From: Apostichopus japonicus
Lineage: Eukaryota > Echinodermata > Holothuroidea > Aspidochirotida > Stichopodidae
Assembly (NCBI RefSeq): GCF_037975245.1
Contig: NC_092575.1
Coordinates: 7,537,001-7,601,000 of the forward strand
Direction: 5' to 3'
Length of the DNA: 64,000 bases
The position numbers and the translations under genes were made by a program. The notes beneath the pieces are model-generated. The model did no database searches and was not told the origin of the DNA. It was given only the letters and a program-made list of their open reading frames with translations. Shown one piece after another: positions 33,336 to 45,934 of this stretch (position 1 is its first letter; each line of letters begins with the position of its first letter).

Positions 33336-35370
33336 GTAACCAAACAGGTCCTCGCATGTTACATTCTCAAATGTTGGCAAACAGTTGAGACATGTTGAGC
33401 CTGATTGTGTATGTAAATTAGTTTACATTACACCAATGTAGATTGACAAATACAAGACCAACAGACAATCATTAAGTTCATTGTCTCAAGTGGAACATGA
33501 ACAAATTTAAAAAAAGGCAATGTTTGTCATATTTGTATTGATCGCAATGTTAAATTTCTGTACAGTTTGTAGGTCTACACGTTTATTTCTTACACTTTGA
33601 TTGATATTAAACAATGTTAAACACATTTCGTTGAAACTTTGATGACCGAATTTGGACAGAATTATGAAAACTTGGACAATTTCCTCATTGTAGGAAAGCC
33701 TTCTAAAACCTGTTGTTTCAACCTCAATTTCATATTTCGTTTTGAATTTTCTTAGACCATGAGTGATAAAGCTACAAAATTTACAAGATCTTATTGTTAA
33801 TACATAAACCTCGAGGTATGGGCCCAGACTACGGGTTACTTGAATCTGATTGGCTGATAATGGTAGACATAATCAGTAAGGATATACATATCTTAGTAGA
33901 AGTGATGGATGACAATAACCGTGATTTTGGTAGAAGAAATCTTCAGTATGTGATGAAGCATCTTGACTTCCTCAGATTGGAGGTGTAAATACTCGGGTAA
34001 CTATATGTACACTTTGAAAGATGTCAAAACGGATGTATATTATTGTGAAGATTTGTGGTGTTTCTATGCCATCAAATATTTTGATGTTTTATTGCTCTAC
34101 TGAAATTTTAAGTTCATCACTTTTGTACGAACTTGTTCAAAATATCTCAAAAAAGGGCAGGTTTGTTTTACATGATGATTTTGTCACTTGGCAGTTATCT
34201 ACACCCTGTTTGTTATCAAGCAATCGTTTTGTTAAAAAGATCGTTTATAATTCAGAAATACAGCAATTCAAGAATCATATACACACCATTTCAGTGGTTT
34301 ATTTTCGTTTGATGCCTGTGTGGACACATTTTATGGCTTAAAGGGGGTTTACCACTGTTCCAAGGGTTATCGTCCCCCTCCTCTCGCATCTGCCGCAAGT
34401 CAGGGGTCAGAAGTGTTCTTCTAAATTTTAGTTTAGATCATTGGCATCGACTTTTTTTAGATGTATTTTTAGTACGACATATCACTAATGATGTCCAACC
34501 CCTCTACCCCCTCCACACACACACACATACTTCTTGTAGATTGGAGCCCTTAATGGAGTTTGACTTTCATGGTTTGATTGAAAATGTCCACAACCCTAAG
34601 CAGTTACCCAGATTTACAAGTCTGCCGAACTCATCGATTCCAGTTGGTGTGATGAACGCGGCTGGGTGACTAAATCTTCAAAACCCGTGTATGGGGTCAT
34701 GTACCACAATTTATTGTTCCACTGACTTGCACCGACTAAAATAAGTCAGGCTTCCAAGCCCCCTTAAACATAGACGTTTTCAACTCAGCTTATCCTACCC
34801 ACTACCCAATAGTTTCTGGCTTTGGCTTATCGTGGCACCTGAAAGTTATATAACTATAACCGTTTTGACTTTGAGCTAGAAGAGCAAGCTTAACATACTG
34901 AATTCAGCTTCCCACCCAGTCCTTCCGACGGCTACCTCCGGACAATGATATCCACATTAAAGCAAAGAATTTCTAAAATGCTTTAAATGACTTTCAATCC
35001 TCCTGTGGTCCTCTACATGGATCGGGGGGGGGGGGGGTGGACCCGTTGGACAATTTCTAAAAGGACAATGATATTCTGCTTGGAGCAATTCCCGTTCCTG
35101 ACCTGGCCTTCAATTATTTTTGCCTATTTTGATCGAAAATTGGTTGTGTCGTCCGTGTCAATGGGTACGGGTGATCAGGGAACTATTATCCCACTGACAA
35201 ACTACAACAAACGTGAATACGTCGTAGAGATTTAACCCTATTTACAAACAATAGAAAGAACTACTATATTATAAACCTTTCTCGCATATGTTGCGTAAAC
35301 AGAATAGCTATATTCCTGTTTGTGACGGCGCTACCAACTCAAACTTGTCATTAAAAAAATAAACAAATTT

Positions 35371-35441
35371 GCGTTGGCCGGGAATTGAACCCGGGCCTAA
35401 TGCTTGGAAGGCATCAATGCTAACCACTACACCACCAACGC
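35371..35441 (-). tRNA. trnG-UCC: tRNA-Gly(UCC), last unit at left edge
   Basis: Intact tRNA: all seven acceptor pairs, D arm and T arm are complete, anticodon UCC. Its 3' trailer differs from all other units (AAATTTGTTTATTTTTTT), marking the left border of the array. Confidence 0.95.
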
Positions 35442-35528
35442 TGCTTCATTGAATTGCAGAACATTTGGTGAAAGTTCTATCGATATTTTCCTTTCCATAG
35501 CGAATACTCTCCTGCATTAAAAAAATGT

Positions 35529-35599
35529 GCGTTGGCCGGGAATTGAACCCGGGCCTAATGCTTGGAAGGCATCAATGCTAACCACTACACCACCAACGC
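35529..35599 (-). tRNA. trnG-UCC: tRNA-Gly(UCC), intact
   Basis: Full consensus tRNA. Its 5' flank is of the taattgaattgcag type. It is followed on the plus side by five damaged units. Confidence 0.95.
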
Positions 35600-35688
35600 T
35601 GCTTAATTGAATTGCAGAACACTTGGTAAAAGTTCTATCGATATATTTTCCTTTTCATAGAGAACACGTTCTTGCAATAAAAAAATGT

Positions 35689-36362
35689 GCGTTGGCCGGG
35701 AATTGAAGCCGGGCCTAATGCTTGGAAGGCATCAATGCTAACCACTACACCACCAACGCTACTTCATTGAATTGCGGAAAACTTGGTCAAAGTTCTATCG
35801 ATATTTTCCTTTTCGTAGAGAACACCTTCCTGCATTAAAAAAAAATGTGCGTTGGAACCCGGGCCTAATGCTTGGAAGGCATCTATGCTAACCACTACAC
35901 CACCAAAGCTGCTTAATTGAATTGCGGAACACTTGGTCAAAGTTCTATCGATATTTTCCTTTTCGTAGAGAACACCTTCCTGCATCAAAAAAATTGTGCG
36001 TTGGCCGGTAATAGACCCCGGGCCTAATGCTTGGAAGGAATCAATGCTAACCACTACACCACCAACAATGAATTGCGGAACACTTGGTTGAAGTTCTATC
36101 GATATTTTCCTTTACGTAGAGAACACTTTCCTGCATCAAAAAAATTGTGCGTTGGCCGGGAACTGAACCCGGAAGGCATCAATGCTAACCACTACACCAC
36201 CAACGCTGCATAATTGAATTGCAGAACACTTGGTCAAAGTTCCATCGATATTTTCCTTTCGTAGAGAATACTTTCCTGCATTAAAAAATGTGCATTGGCC
36301 GTGAATGGAACCCGGGTTTTATGCTTGGAAGGCATCAATGCTAACCACTACACCACCAACGC
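35689..36362 (-). pseudogene. Five degenerate tRNA-Gly units at the array edge
   Basis: Units at 35689 (T-stem change, gaagccggg), 35849 (T arm partly deleted), 35998 (ggtaatagacc in the T arm, truncated 5' end), 36149 (deletion of the variable region and part of the anticodon arm) and 36292 (several substitutions, cgggttttatg). None would fold normally. Confidence 0.85.
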
Positions 36363-36608
36363 TGCATAATTGAATTGCAGAACACTTGGTCAAAGTTCTA
36401 TCGATATTTTCCTTTTCGTAGCGAATACTCTCCTGCATTAAAAAAGTGTGCGTTGGCCGGGAATTGAACCCGGGCCTAATGCTTGGAAGGCATCAATGCT
36501 AACCACTACACCAACAAGGCTGCTTCATTGAATTGCAGAACACTTGGGTAAAGTTCTATCGATATTTTCCTTTTCGTAGAGAACACTTTCCTGCATTAAA
36601 AAAAATGT

Positions 36609-36679
36609 GCGTTGGCCGGGAATTGAACCCGGGCCTAATGCTTGGAAGGCATCAATGCTAACCACTACACCACCAACGC
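36609..36679 (-). tRNA. trnG-UCC: tRNA-Gly(UCC), intact
   Basis: Consensus tRNA with taattgaattgcgg 5' flank, the first intact unit after the degenerate edge. Confidence 0.93.
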
Positions 36680-36924
36680 TGCTTAATTGAATTGCGGAAC
36701 ACTTGGTCAAAGTTCTATCGATATTTTCCTTTTCGTAGAGAACACTTTCCTGCATTAAAAAAAATGTGCGTTGGCCGGGAATTGAACCCGGCCTAATGCT
36801 TGGAAGGCATCAATGCTAATCACCACACCACCAACGCTGCTTTATTGAATTGCGGAACACTTGGTCAAAGTTCTATCGATATTTTCCTTTTCGTAGCGAA
36901 TGCTCTCCTGCATTAAAAAAGTGT

Positions 36925-36995
36925 GCGTTGGCCGGGAATTGAACCCGGGCCTAATGCTTGGAAGGCATCAATGCTAACCACTACACCACCAACGC
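36925..36995 (-). tRNA. trnG-UCC: tRNA-Gly(UCC), intact
   Basis: Consensus tRNA. The flank is ctttgtattgcagaac with gggtaaag (subtype here called A4). Confidence 0.93.
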
Positions 36996-37398
36996 TGCTT
37001 CTTTGTATTGCAGAACACTTGGGTAAAGTTCTATCGATATTTTCCTTTTCGTAGAGAACACTTTCCTGCATAAAAAAAAATGTGCGTTGGCAGGGAATTG
37101 AACCCGGCCTAATGCTTGGAAGGCATCAATGCTAATCACCACACCACCAACGCTGCTTTATTGAATTGCGGAACACTTGGTCAAAGTTCTATCGATATTT
37201 TCCTTTTCGTAGCGAATGCTCTCCTGCATTAAAAAAGTGTGCGTTGGCCGGGAATTGAACCCGGGCCTAATGCTTGGAAGGCATCAATGCTAACCACTAC
37301 ACCATTAAGGCTGCATCATTGAATTGCAGAAAACTTGGGTAAAGTTTTTTAGATATTTTACTTTTCGTAGCGAATGCTCTCCTGCATTAAAAAAGTGT

Positions 37399-37469
37399 GC
37401 GTTGGCCGGGAATTGAACCCGGGCCTAATGCTTGGAAGGCATCAATGCTAACCACTACACCACCAACGC
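37399..37469 (-). tRNA. trnG-UCC: tRNA-Gly(UCC), intact, A1
   Basis: Consensus tRNA with A1 flank including TATCGATA about 40 nt upstream. Confidence 0.93.
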
Positions 37470-37699
37470 TGCTTCATTGAATTGCAGAACACTTGGTCAA
37501 AGTTCTATCGATATTTTCCTTTTCGTAGCGAATACTCTCCTGCATTAAAAAAGTGTGCGTTGGCCGGGAATTGAACCCGGGCCTAATGCTTGGAAGGCAT
37601 CAATGCTAACCACTACACCAACAAGGCTGCTTCATTGAATTGCAGAACACTTGGGTAAAGTTATTTCGTAGAGAACACTTTCCCGCATTAAAAAAATGT

Positions 37700-37770
37700 G
37701 CGTTGGCCGGGAATTGAACCCGGGCCTAATGCTTGGAAGGCATCAATGCTAACCACTACACCACCAACGC
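37700..37770 (-). tRNA. trnG-UCC: tRNA-Gly(UCC), intact, A2
   Basis: Consensus tRNA with A2 flank. Its terminator side reads cccgcattaaaaaaa, typical after a short C spacer. Confidence 0.93.
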
Positions 37771-38158
37771 TGCTTCTTTGTATTGCAAAACACTTGGTCA
37801 AAGTTCTATCGATATTTTCCTTTTCGTAGCGAATGCTCTCCTGCATTAAAAAAGTGTGCGTTGGCCGGGAATTGAACCCGGGCCTAATGCTTGGAAGGCA
37901 TCAATGCTAACCACTACACCATTAAGGCTGCATCATTGAACTGAAGAAAACTTGGGTAAAGTTTTTTAGATATTTTACTTTTCGTAGAGAACACTTTCCT
38001 GCATTAAAAAAGTGTGCGTTGGCCGGGAATTGAACCCGGGCCTAATGCTTGGAAGGCATCAATGCTAACCACTACACCAACAAGGCTGCTTCATTGAATT
38101 GCAGAACACTTGGGTAAAGTTATTTCGTAGAGAACACTTTCCTGCATTAAAAAAATGT

Positions 38159-38229
38159 GCGTTGGCCGGGAATTGAACCCGGGCCTAATGCTTTGAAGGC
38201 ATCAATGCTAACCACCACACCACCAACGC
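38159..38229 (-). tRNA. tRNA-Gly-like unit with anticodon UCA (class F)
   Basis: The anticodon loop reads CTTCAAA instead of CTTCCAA, so position 36 is A and the anticodon is UCA, which would pair with UGA. It also has the class F change A14 to G inside box A. The stems are otherwise intact. Function is doubtful. Confidence 0.8.
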
Positions 38230-38316
38230 TGCTTTATTGAATTGCGGAACACTTGGTCAAAGTTCTATCGATATTTTCCTTTTCGTAGCGAATACTTTCC
38301 TGCATTAAAAAAGTGT

Positions 38317-38387
38317 GCGTTGGCCGGGAATTGAACCCGGGCCTAATGCTTGGAAGGCATCAATGCTAACCACTACACCACCAACGC
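38317..38387 (-). tRNA. trnG-UCC: tRNA-Gly(UCC), intact, A3
   Basis: Consensus tRNA with A3 flank (ggtagagaac further upstream). Confidence 0.93.
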
Positions 38388-39143
38388 TGCTTCTTTGTAT
38401 TGCAAAACACTTGGGTAAAGTTCTATCGATATTTTCCTTTTGGTAGAGAACACTTTCCTGCATTAAAAAAAAATGTGCGTTGGCCGGGAATTGAACCCGG
38501 GCCTAATGCTTGGAAGGCATCAATGCTAATCACCACACCACCAACGCTGCTTTATTGAATTGCGGAACACTTGGTCAAAGTTCTATCGATATTTTCCTTT
38601 TCGTAGCGAATGCTCTCCTGCATTAAAAAAGTGTGCGTTGGCCGGGAATTGAACCCGGGCCTAATGCTTGGAAGGCATCAATGCTAACCACTACACCATT
38701 AAGGCTGCATCATTGAACTGAAGAAAACTTGGGTAAAGTTTTTTAGATATTTTACTTTTCGTAGAGAACACTTTCCTGCATTAAAAAAGTGTGCGTTGGC
38801 CGGGAATTGAACCCGGGCCTAATGCTTGGAAGGCATCAATGCTAACCACTACACCAACAAGGCTGCTTCATTGAATTGCAGAACACTTGGGTAAAGTTAT
38901 TTCGTAGAGAACACTTTCCTGCATTAAAAAAATGTGCGTTGGCCGGGAATTGAACCCGGGCCTAATGCTTGGAAGGCATCAATGCTAACCACCACACCAC
39001 CAACGCTGCTTTATTGAATTGCGGAACACTTGGTCAAAGTTCTATCGATATTTTCCTTTTCGTAGCGAATACTTTCCTGCATTAAAAAAGTGTGCGTTGG
39101 CCGGGAATTGAACCCGGGCCTAATGCTTGGAAGGCATCAATGC

Positions 39144-40827
39144 TTTTTTTTTTTCTCTTTTATTGAAAGATGAACCCACTGGCTCACCCATATTCAAACA
39201 GTAATGACAGTAGTATACAACGATTTAAAAGTAGAGTAAAAAAATATGAGGCTATATAACAAGTTCAATGAACATAGAATTAATAGTATGACATAGAGTA
39301 AATACGACATTGAACCAGGATTACTGAAAATGTAACTAACGCAGAAATGAGAACAAACGAAGACTATACAAATAATACTAAAAAAGAATAATTTCCAGTC
39401 GAGGCTAATAGAAGATGCCTTGAGTCAAAAAACAAACGCTGTCAACTGTCGAAGTTGTAGCTAAAATCGTTCTCGGTTCTGTATCTAATTACAACATTTT
39501 CTTGCCCGAACATATCAAAGAAAAACTGGGTACGATGCATCTTTTTATAAACCTGGAAAATAGTGTTCAGTTTCTTTTTAAGTGAAACATGAAAAAGAGT
39601 CAATAAGTTGACGCTGTAGTTATTAATTGTGTCGTTACTAGTACATACTTGAGAACATCTATAGCTCCATATTGTATTTTTGTACAAGTTAAAGATGTAG
39701 TCGATTAAAGTTCCCTCGAGTTTCTTACGGTTAAGCCCGGTCCCAAGCAGAGTAACAATTCGCCACTGTCTTAGGTCGTTGGCCTTATAAACTTTTCCCA
39801 GTTTAGTAACGATGAAATTCCACATGGTATTTACCTTAACACAATCGATAAACAGGTGGCTTAATGACTCGCTGGCTGTTCTACATAAAACACAGCTAGG
39901 TGAGTCGATGATAGAAAATTTATAAAGCTTCTCATTGGTATACAAGATATTATGCATAACTTTGAAATCAAGATCTGCATCATGAAACATTTTAGGAAAT
40001 CTATAAATATTTGACCATCTATTTTCAAAGTCGGTATCTGGAAAAGTAGTATTCCAGTAACCTTCACCTTTAGGAATGGTAGTGTTAACAGAACGGAGCA
40101 GTTTAGAGGCAATTTGACATGTAATGCCAGATGCATCGATGAGTTTGCTCCCATTCATGAAATGAATGCCGCAATTAGGGTCAGGTTGAGACGACACAAT
40201 GACATCGGATGAATAAATGGCTTCCAGCCATTCGGATGGGAAGGCTTTAATTAGGTTGGAGATTACATCTTGTACCTCTTTCACACTAAGTGTATTATCA
40301 GGATTTGCCAATGCAATGCATTCATAAACGGCTTCGGCCGGGAGGTGTGTTGGTATAATCTCGTACATAAGATCACCCACCCGTATAATGCCACCATCAA
40401 TGAAATTTCTATTGAAAAAGGTTTTGTCCTGATCGTCGCAAATCAGTGGGTTTTGGAATTAGGGTTGTAATAAAATTTCCTTCCTCGTAATGGGCCGGCA
40501 AAATTGCCCTTGTGTAATTCTCTTCCAGGCAAGCAAAATTTCCCTGTAGTAGGGGTATAGATTACGCAATGATTTGCAATTCGGAACAATTTGGAAGATA
40601 TATGTGCCTAGAAGCATATTTTCGTAATGGTTTAGGTTATATAACATAATGTGGCTAAGCTTTTGACTTATAGTACCTTTAATAAGTTTACTGACAGTTT
40701 TGATTCTGAGAGAGTCTCGAAGAATTTCAAGGTCGCAAAGCTTGAGGCCCCCTTGTTGTACTGGGAGCAACAGTGTCCCGTACTTAATCAGTGGTTTTTT
40801 ACCGTTCCAAAGGAATTCGATAACACT
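39144..40827 (-). mobile_element. 5'-truncated non-LTR retrotransposon in a tRNA-Gly gene
   Basis: On the minus strand the element starts inside its ORF2 and ends with AATAAAAGAG and 11 A residues joined to the tRNA at GCATTGATGCC. The 13-bp target duplication (39131-39143 and 40828-40840) and the poly(A) end show target-primed reverse transcription. The element lies in the same direction as the tRNA. Confidence 0.93.
39442..40827 (-). pseudogene. LINE ORF2 C-terminal part (zf-RVT), one in-frame stop
   Basis: Reading from 40827: EFLWNGKKPLIKYGTLLLPV then QQGGLKLCDLE, a block that follows the RT domain in LINE ORF2 proteins. A TAA at 40461-40459 interrupts the frame, which then continues in the same phase through FNRNFIDGGIIRVGDLMYE and a CCHC finger CVLCRTASESLSHLFIDC (C-x2-C-x8-H-x4-C, zf-RVT type) to a stop at 39442. 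Reverse transcriptase and endonuclease are missing through 5' truncation, so the copy cannot move by itself. Confidence 0.88.
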
Positions 40828-41266
40828 AAGGCATCAATGCTAACCACTACACCACCAACGCTGCTTCTTTGTATTGCAAAACACTTGGGTAAAGTTCTAT
40901 CGATATTTTCCTTTTGGTAGAGAACACTTTCCTGCATTAAAAAAAATGTGCGTTGGCCGGGAATTGAACCCGGGCCTAATGCTTGGAAGGCATCAATGCT
41001 AATCACCACACCACCAACGCTGCTTTATTGAATTGCGGAACACTTGGTCAAAGTTCTATCGATATTTTCCTTTTCGTAGCGAATGCTCTCCTGCATTAAA
41101 AAAGTGTGCGTTGGGGGGGAATTGAACCCGGGCCTAATGCTTGGAAGGCATCAATGCTAACCACTACACCACCAAGGCTGCTTCATTGAATTGCAGAAAA
41201 CTTGGGTAAAGTTTTTTAGATATTTTACTTTTCGTAGAGAACACTTTCCTGCATTAAAAAAAATGT

Positions 41267-41337
41267 GCGTTGGCCGGGAATTGAACCCGGGCCTAATGCT
41301 TGGAAGGCATCAATGCTAACCACTACACCACCAACGC
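41267..41337 (-). tRNA. trnG-UCC: tRNA-Gly(UCC), intact, A1
   Basis: Consensus tRNA following a D unit. Confidence 0.93.
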
Positions 41338-41725
41338 TGCTTCATTGAATTGCAGAACACTTGGTCAAAGTTCTATCGATATTTTCCTTTTCGTAGCGAA
41401 TACTCTCCTGCATTAAAAAAGTGTGCGTTGGCCGGGAATTGAACCCGGGCCTAATGCTTGGAAGGCATCAATGCTAACCACTACACCAACAAGGCTGCTT
41501 CATTGAATTGCAGAACACTTGGGTAAAGTTATTTCGTAGAGAACACTTTCCCGGATTAAAAAAATGTGCGTTGGCCGGGAATTGAACCCGGGCCTAATGC
41601 TTGGAAGGCATCAATGCTAACCACCACACCACCAACGCTGCTTTATTGAATTGCGGAACACTTGGTCAAAGTTCTATCGATATTTTCCTTTTCGTAGCGA
41701 ATACTTTCCTGCATTAAAAAAGTGT

Positions 41726-41796
41726 GCGTTGGCCGGGAATTGAACCCGGGCATAATGCTTGGAAGGCATCAATGCTAACCACTACACCACCAACGC
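41726..41796 (-). tRNA. trnG-UCC: tRNA-Gly(UCC), variable-loop variant
   Basis: One change in the variable region (gggcataatg for gggcctaatg), with all stems paired. taattg flank. Confidence 0.9.
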
Positions 41797-42042
41797 TGCT
41801 TAATTGAATTGCGGAACACTTGGTCAAAGTTCTATCGATATTTTCCTTTTCGTAGAGAACACTTTCCTGCATTAAAAAAAATGTGCGTTGGCCGGGAATT
41901 GAACCCGGCCTAATGCTTGGAAGGCATCAATGCTAATCACCACACCACCAACGCTGCTTTATTGAATTGCGGAACACTTGGTCAAAGTTCTATCGATATT
42001 TTCCTTTTCGTAGCGAATGCTCTCCTGCATTAAAAAAAGTGT

Positions 42043-42113
42043 GCGTTGGCCGGGAATTGAACCCGGGCCTAATGCTTGGAAGGCATCAATGCTAACCACT
42101 ACACCACCAACGC
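42043..42113 (-). tRNA. trnG-UCC: tRNA-Gly(UCC), intact, A4
   Basis: Consensus tRNA in a stretch where A4 and E units alternate (41.9-42.7 kb). Confidence 0.93.
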
Positions 42114-42516
42114 TGCTTCTTTGTATTGCAGAACACTTGGGTAAAGTTCTATCGATATTTTCCTTTTCGTAGAGAACACTTTCCTGCATTAAAAAAAATG
42201 TGCGTTGGCAGGGAATTGAACCCGGCCTAATGCTTGGAAGGCATCAATGCTAATCACCACACCACCAACGCTGCTTTATTGAATTGCGGAACACTTGGTC
42301 AAAGTTCTATCGATATTTTCCTTTTCGTAGAGAACACTGTCCTGCATTAAAAAAAATGTGCGTTGGCCGGGAATTGAACCCGGCCTAATGCTTGGAAGGC
42401 ATCAATGCTAATCACCACACCACCAACGCTGCTTTATTGAATTGCGGAACACTTGGTCAAAGTTCTATCGATATTTTCCTTTTCGTAGCGAATGCTCTCC
42501 TGCATTAAAAAAGTGT

Positions 42517-42587
42517 GCGTTGGCCGGGAATTGAACCCGGGCCTAATGCTTGGAAGGCATCAATGCTAACCACTACACCACCAACGC
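42517..42587 (-). tRNA. trnG-UCC: tRNA-Gly(UCC), intact, A4
   Basis: Consensus tRNA, second A4 of the alternating A4/E stretch. Confidence 0.93.
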
Positions 42588-43148
42588 TGCTTCTTTGTAT
42601 TGCAGAACACTTGGGTAAAGTTCTATCGATATTTTCCTTTTCGTAGAGAACACTTTCCTGCATTAAAAAAAATGTGCGTTGGCAGGGAATTGAACCCGGC
42701 CTAATGCTTGGAAGGCATCAATGCTAACCACCACACCACCAACGCTGCTTTATTGAATTGCGGAACACTTGGTCAAAGTTCTATCGATATTTTCCTTTTC
42801 GTAGCGAATGCTCTCCTGCATTAAAAAAGTGTGCGTTGGCCGGGAATTGAACCCGGGCCTAATGCTTGGAAGGCATCAATGCTAACCACTACACCATTAA
42901 GGCTGCATCATTGAACTGAAGAAAACTTGGGTAAAGTTTTTTAGATATTTTACTTTTCGTAGAGAACACTTTCCTGCATTAAAAAAGTGTGCGTTGGCCG
43001 GGAATTGAACCCGGGCCTAATGCTTGGAAGGCATCAATGCTAACCACTACACCACCAACCCTGCTTATTTGAATTGCGGAACACTTGGTCAAAGTTCTAT
43101 CGATATTTTCCTTTTCGTAGAGAACACTTTCCTGCATTAAAAAAATGT

Positions 43149-43219
43149 GCGTTGGCCGGGAATTGAACCCGGGCCTAATGCTTGGAAGGCATCAATGCTA
43201 ACCACTACACCACCAACGC
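43149..43219 (-). tRNA. trnG-UCC: tRNA-Gly(UCC), intact, A1
   Basis: Consensus tRNA, preceded by a unit (42991) whose 5' end is mutated to GGGTTGG. Confidence 0.93.
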
Positions 43220-43449
43220 TGCTTCATTGAATTGCAGAACACTTGGTCAAAGTTCTATCGATATTTTCCTTTTCGTAGCGAATACTCTCCTGCATTAAAA
43301 AAGTGTGCGTTGGCCGGGAATTGAACCCGGGCCTAATGCTTGGAAGGCATCAATGCTAACCACTACACCAACAAGGCTGCTTCATTGAATTGCAGAACAC
43401 TTGGGTAAAGTTATTTCGTAGAGAACACTTTCCCGCATTAAAAAAATGT

Positions 43450-43520
43450 GCGTTGGCCGGGAATTGAACCCGGGCCTAATGCTTGGAAGGCATCAATGCT
43501 AACCACTACACCACCAACGC
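43450..43520 (-). tRNA. trnG-UCC: tRNA-Gly(UCC), intact, A2
   Basis: Consensus tRNA after a short-spacer C unit. Confidence 0.93.
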
Positions 43521-44541
43521 TGCTTCTTTGTATTGCAAAACACTTGGTCAAAGTTCTATCGATATTTTCCTTTTCGTAGCGAATGCTCTCCTGCATTAAA
43601 AAAGTGTGCGTTGGCCGGGAATTGAACCCGGGCCTAATGCTTGGAAGGCATCAATGCTAACCACTACACCATTAAGGCTGCATCATTGAACTGAAGAAAA
43701 CTTGGGTAAAGTTTTTTAGATATTTTACTTTTCGTAGAGAACACTTTCCTGCATTAAAAAAGTGTGCGTTGGCCGGGAATTGAACCCGGGCCTAATGCTT
43801 GGAAGGCATCAATGCTAACCACTACACCAACAAGGCTGCTTCATTGAATTGCAGAACACTTGGGTAAAGTTATTTCGTAGAGAACACTTTCCTGCATTAA
43901 AAAAATGTGCGTTGGCCGGGAATTGAACCCGGGCCTAATGCTTGGAAGGCATCAATGCTAACCACCACACCACCAACGCTGCTTTATTGAATTGCGGAAC
44001 ACTTGGTCAAAGTTCTATCGATATTTTCCTTTTCGTAGCGAATACTTTCCTGCATTAAAAAAGTGTGCGTTGGCCGGGAATTGAACCCGGCCTAATGCTT
44101 GGAAGGCATCAATGCTAACCACTACACCACCAACGCTGCTTCTTTGTATTGCAAAACACTTGGGTAAAGTTCTATCGATATTTTCCTTTTGGTAGAGAAC
44201 ACTTTCCTGCATTAAAAAAAATGTGCGTTGGCCGGGAATTGAACCCGGGCCTAATGCTTGGAAGGCATCAATGCTAATCACCACACCACCAACGCTGCTT
44301 TATTGAATTGCGGAACACTTGGTCAAAGTTCTATCGATATTTTCCTTTTCGTAGCGAATGCTCTCCTGCATTAAAAAAGTGTGCGTTGGCCGGGAATTGA
44401 ACCCGGGCCTAATGCTTGGAAGGCATCAATGCTAACCACTACACCACCAAGGCTGCTTCATTGAATTGCAGAAAACTTGGGTAAAGTTTTTTAGATATTT
44501 TACTTTTCGTAGAGAACACTTTCCTGCATTAAAAAAAATGT

Positions 44542-44612
44542 GCGTTGGCCGGGAATTGAACCCGGGCCTAATGCTTGGAAGGCATCAATGCTAACCACTA
44601 CACCACCAACGC
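44542..44612 (-). tRNA. trnG-UCC: tRNA-Gly(UCC), intact, A1
   Basis: Consensus tRNA. It belongs to a 1,092-bp block repeated at 45634, both followed by a unit carrying the rare ttggacggg change. Confidence 0.93.
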
Positions 44613-45633
44613 TGCTTCATTGAATTGCAGAACACTTGGTCAAAGTTCTATCGATATTTTCCTTTTCGTAGCGAATACTCTCCTGCATTAAAAAAGTGTG
44701 CGTTGGACGGGAATTGAACCCGGGCCTAATGCTTGGAAGGCATCAATGCTAACCACTACACCAACAAGGCTGCTTCATTGAATTGCAGAACACTTGGGTA
44801 AAGTTTTTTAGATATTTTACTTTTCGTAGAGAACACTTTCCTGCATTAAAAAAGTGTGCGTTGGCCGGGAATTGAACCCGGGCCTAATGCTTGGAAGGCA
44901 TCAATGCTAACCACTACACCAACAAGGCTGCTTCATTGAATTGCAGAACACTTGGGTAAAGTTATTTCGTAGAGAACACTTTCCTGCATTAAAAAAATGT
45001 GCGTTGGCCGGGAATTGAACCCGGGCCTAATGCTTGGAAGGCATCAATGCTAACCACCACACCACCAACGCTGCTTTATTGAATTGCGGAACACTTGGTC
45101 AAAGTTCTATCGATATTTTCCTTTTCGTAGCGAATACTTTCCTGCATTAAAAAAGTGTGCGTTGGCCGGGAATTGAACCCGGCCTAATGCTTGGAAGGCA
45201 TCAATGCTAACCACTACACCACCAACGCTGCTTCTTTGTATTGCAAAACACTTGGGTAAAGTTCTATCGATATTTTCCTTTTGGTAGAGAACACTTTCCT
45301 GCATTAAAAAAAATGTGCGTTGGCCGGGAATTGAACCCGGGCCTAATGCTTGGAAGGCATCAATGCTAATCACCACACCACCAACGCTGCTTTATTGAAT
45401 TGCGGAACACTTGGTCAAAGTTCTATCGATATTTTCCTTTTCGTAGCGAATGCTCTCCTGCATTAAAAAAGTGTGCGTTGGCCGGGAATTGAACCCGGGC
45501 CTAATGCTTGGAAGGCATCAATGCTAACCACTACACCACCAAGGCTGCTTCATTGAATTGCAGAAAACTTGGGTAAAGTTTTTTAGATATTTTACTTTTC
45601 GTAGAGAACACTTTCCTGCATTAAAAAAAATGT

Positions 45634-45704
45634 GCGTTGGCCGGGAATTGAACCCGGGCCTAATGCTTGGAAGGCATCAATGCTAACCACTACACCACCA
45701 ACGC
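45634..45704 (-). tRNA. trnG-UCC: tRNA-Gly(UCC), intact, A1
   Basis: Second copy of the 1,092-bp duplicated block. Confidence 0.93.
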
Positions 45705-45934
45705 TGCTTCATTGAATTGCAGAACACTTGGTCAAAGTTCTATCGATATTTTCCTTTTCGTAGCGAATACTCTCCTGCATTAAAAAAGTGTGCGTTGGAC
45801 GGGAATTGAACCCGGGCCTAATGCTTGGAAGGCATCAATGCTAACCACTACACCAACAAGGCTGCTTCATTGAATTGCAGAACACTTGGGTAAAGTTATT
45901 TCGTAGAGAACACTTTCCCGCATTAAAAAAATGT

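Larger units (their letters stand above)
30633..35370. other. 3' flank of the unassigned gene and gap before the tRNA array
   Basis: This AT-rich stretch of about 4.7 kb has no supportable ORF. ATTAAA at 30763 and AATAAA at 32557-32562 are candidate polyadenylation signals. It contains G runs at 31,438-31,451 and 35,025-35,037, a 23-bp repeat near 31.85 kb and a minisatellite at 32.9-33.3 kb. Open frames at 33,794 and 34,021 lack splice context or recognisable sequence. Confidence 0.5.
39094..40870 (-). pseudogene. tRNA-Gly unit split by a LINE insertion
   Basis: The 3' half is at 39094-39143 and the 5' half at 40828-40861. The 13-bp stretch aaggcatcaatgc is present on both sides as a target-site duplication. 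The right flank is A3, so before insertion it was an ordinary A3 unit. Confidence 0.92.

Noticed and set aside
34021-34341. 106-codon plus-strand open frame
   Set aside because: Composition looks random for AT-rich DNA, with no motif, splice context or poly(A) signal to support it.
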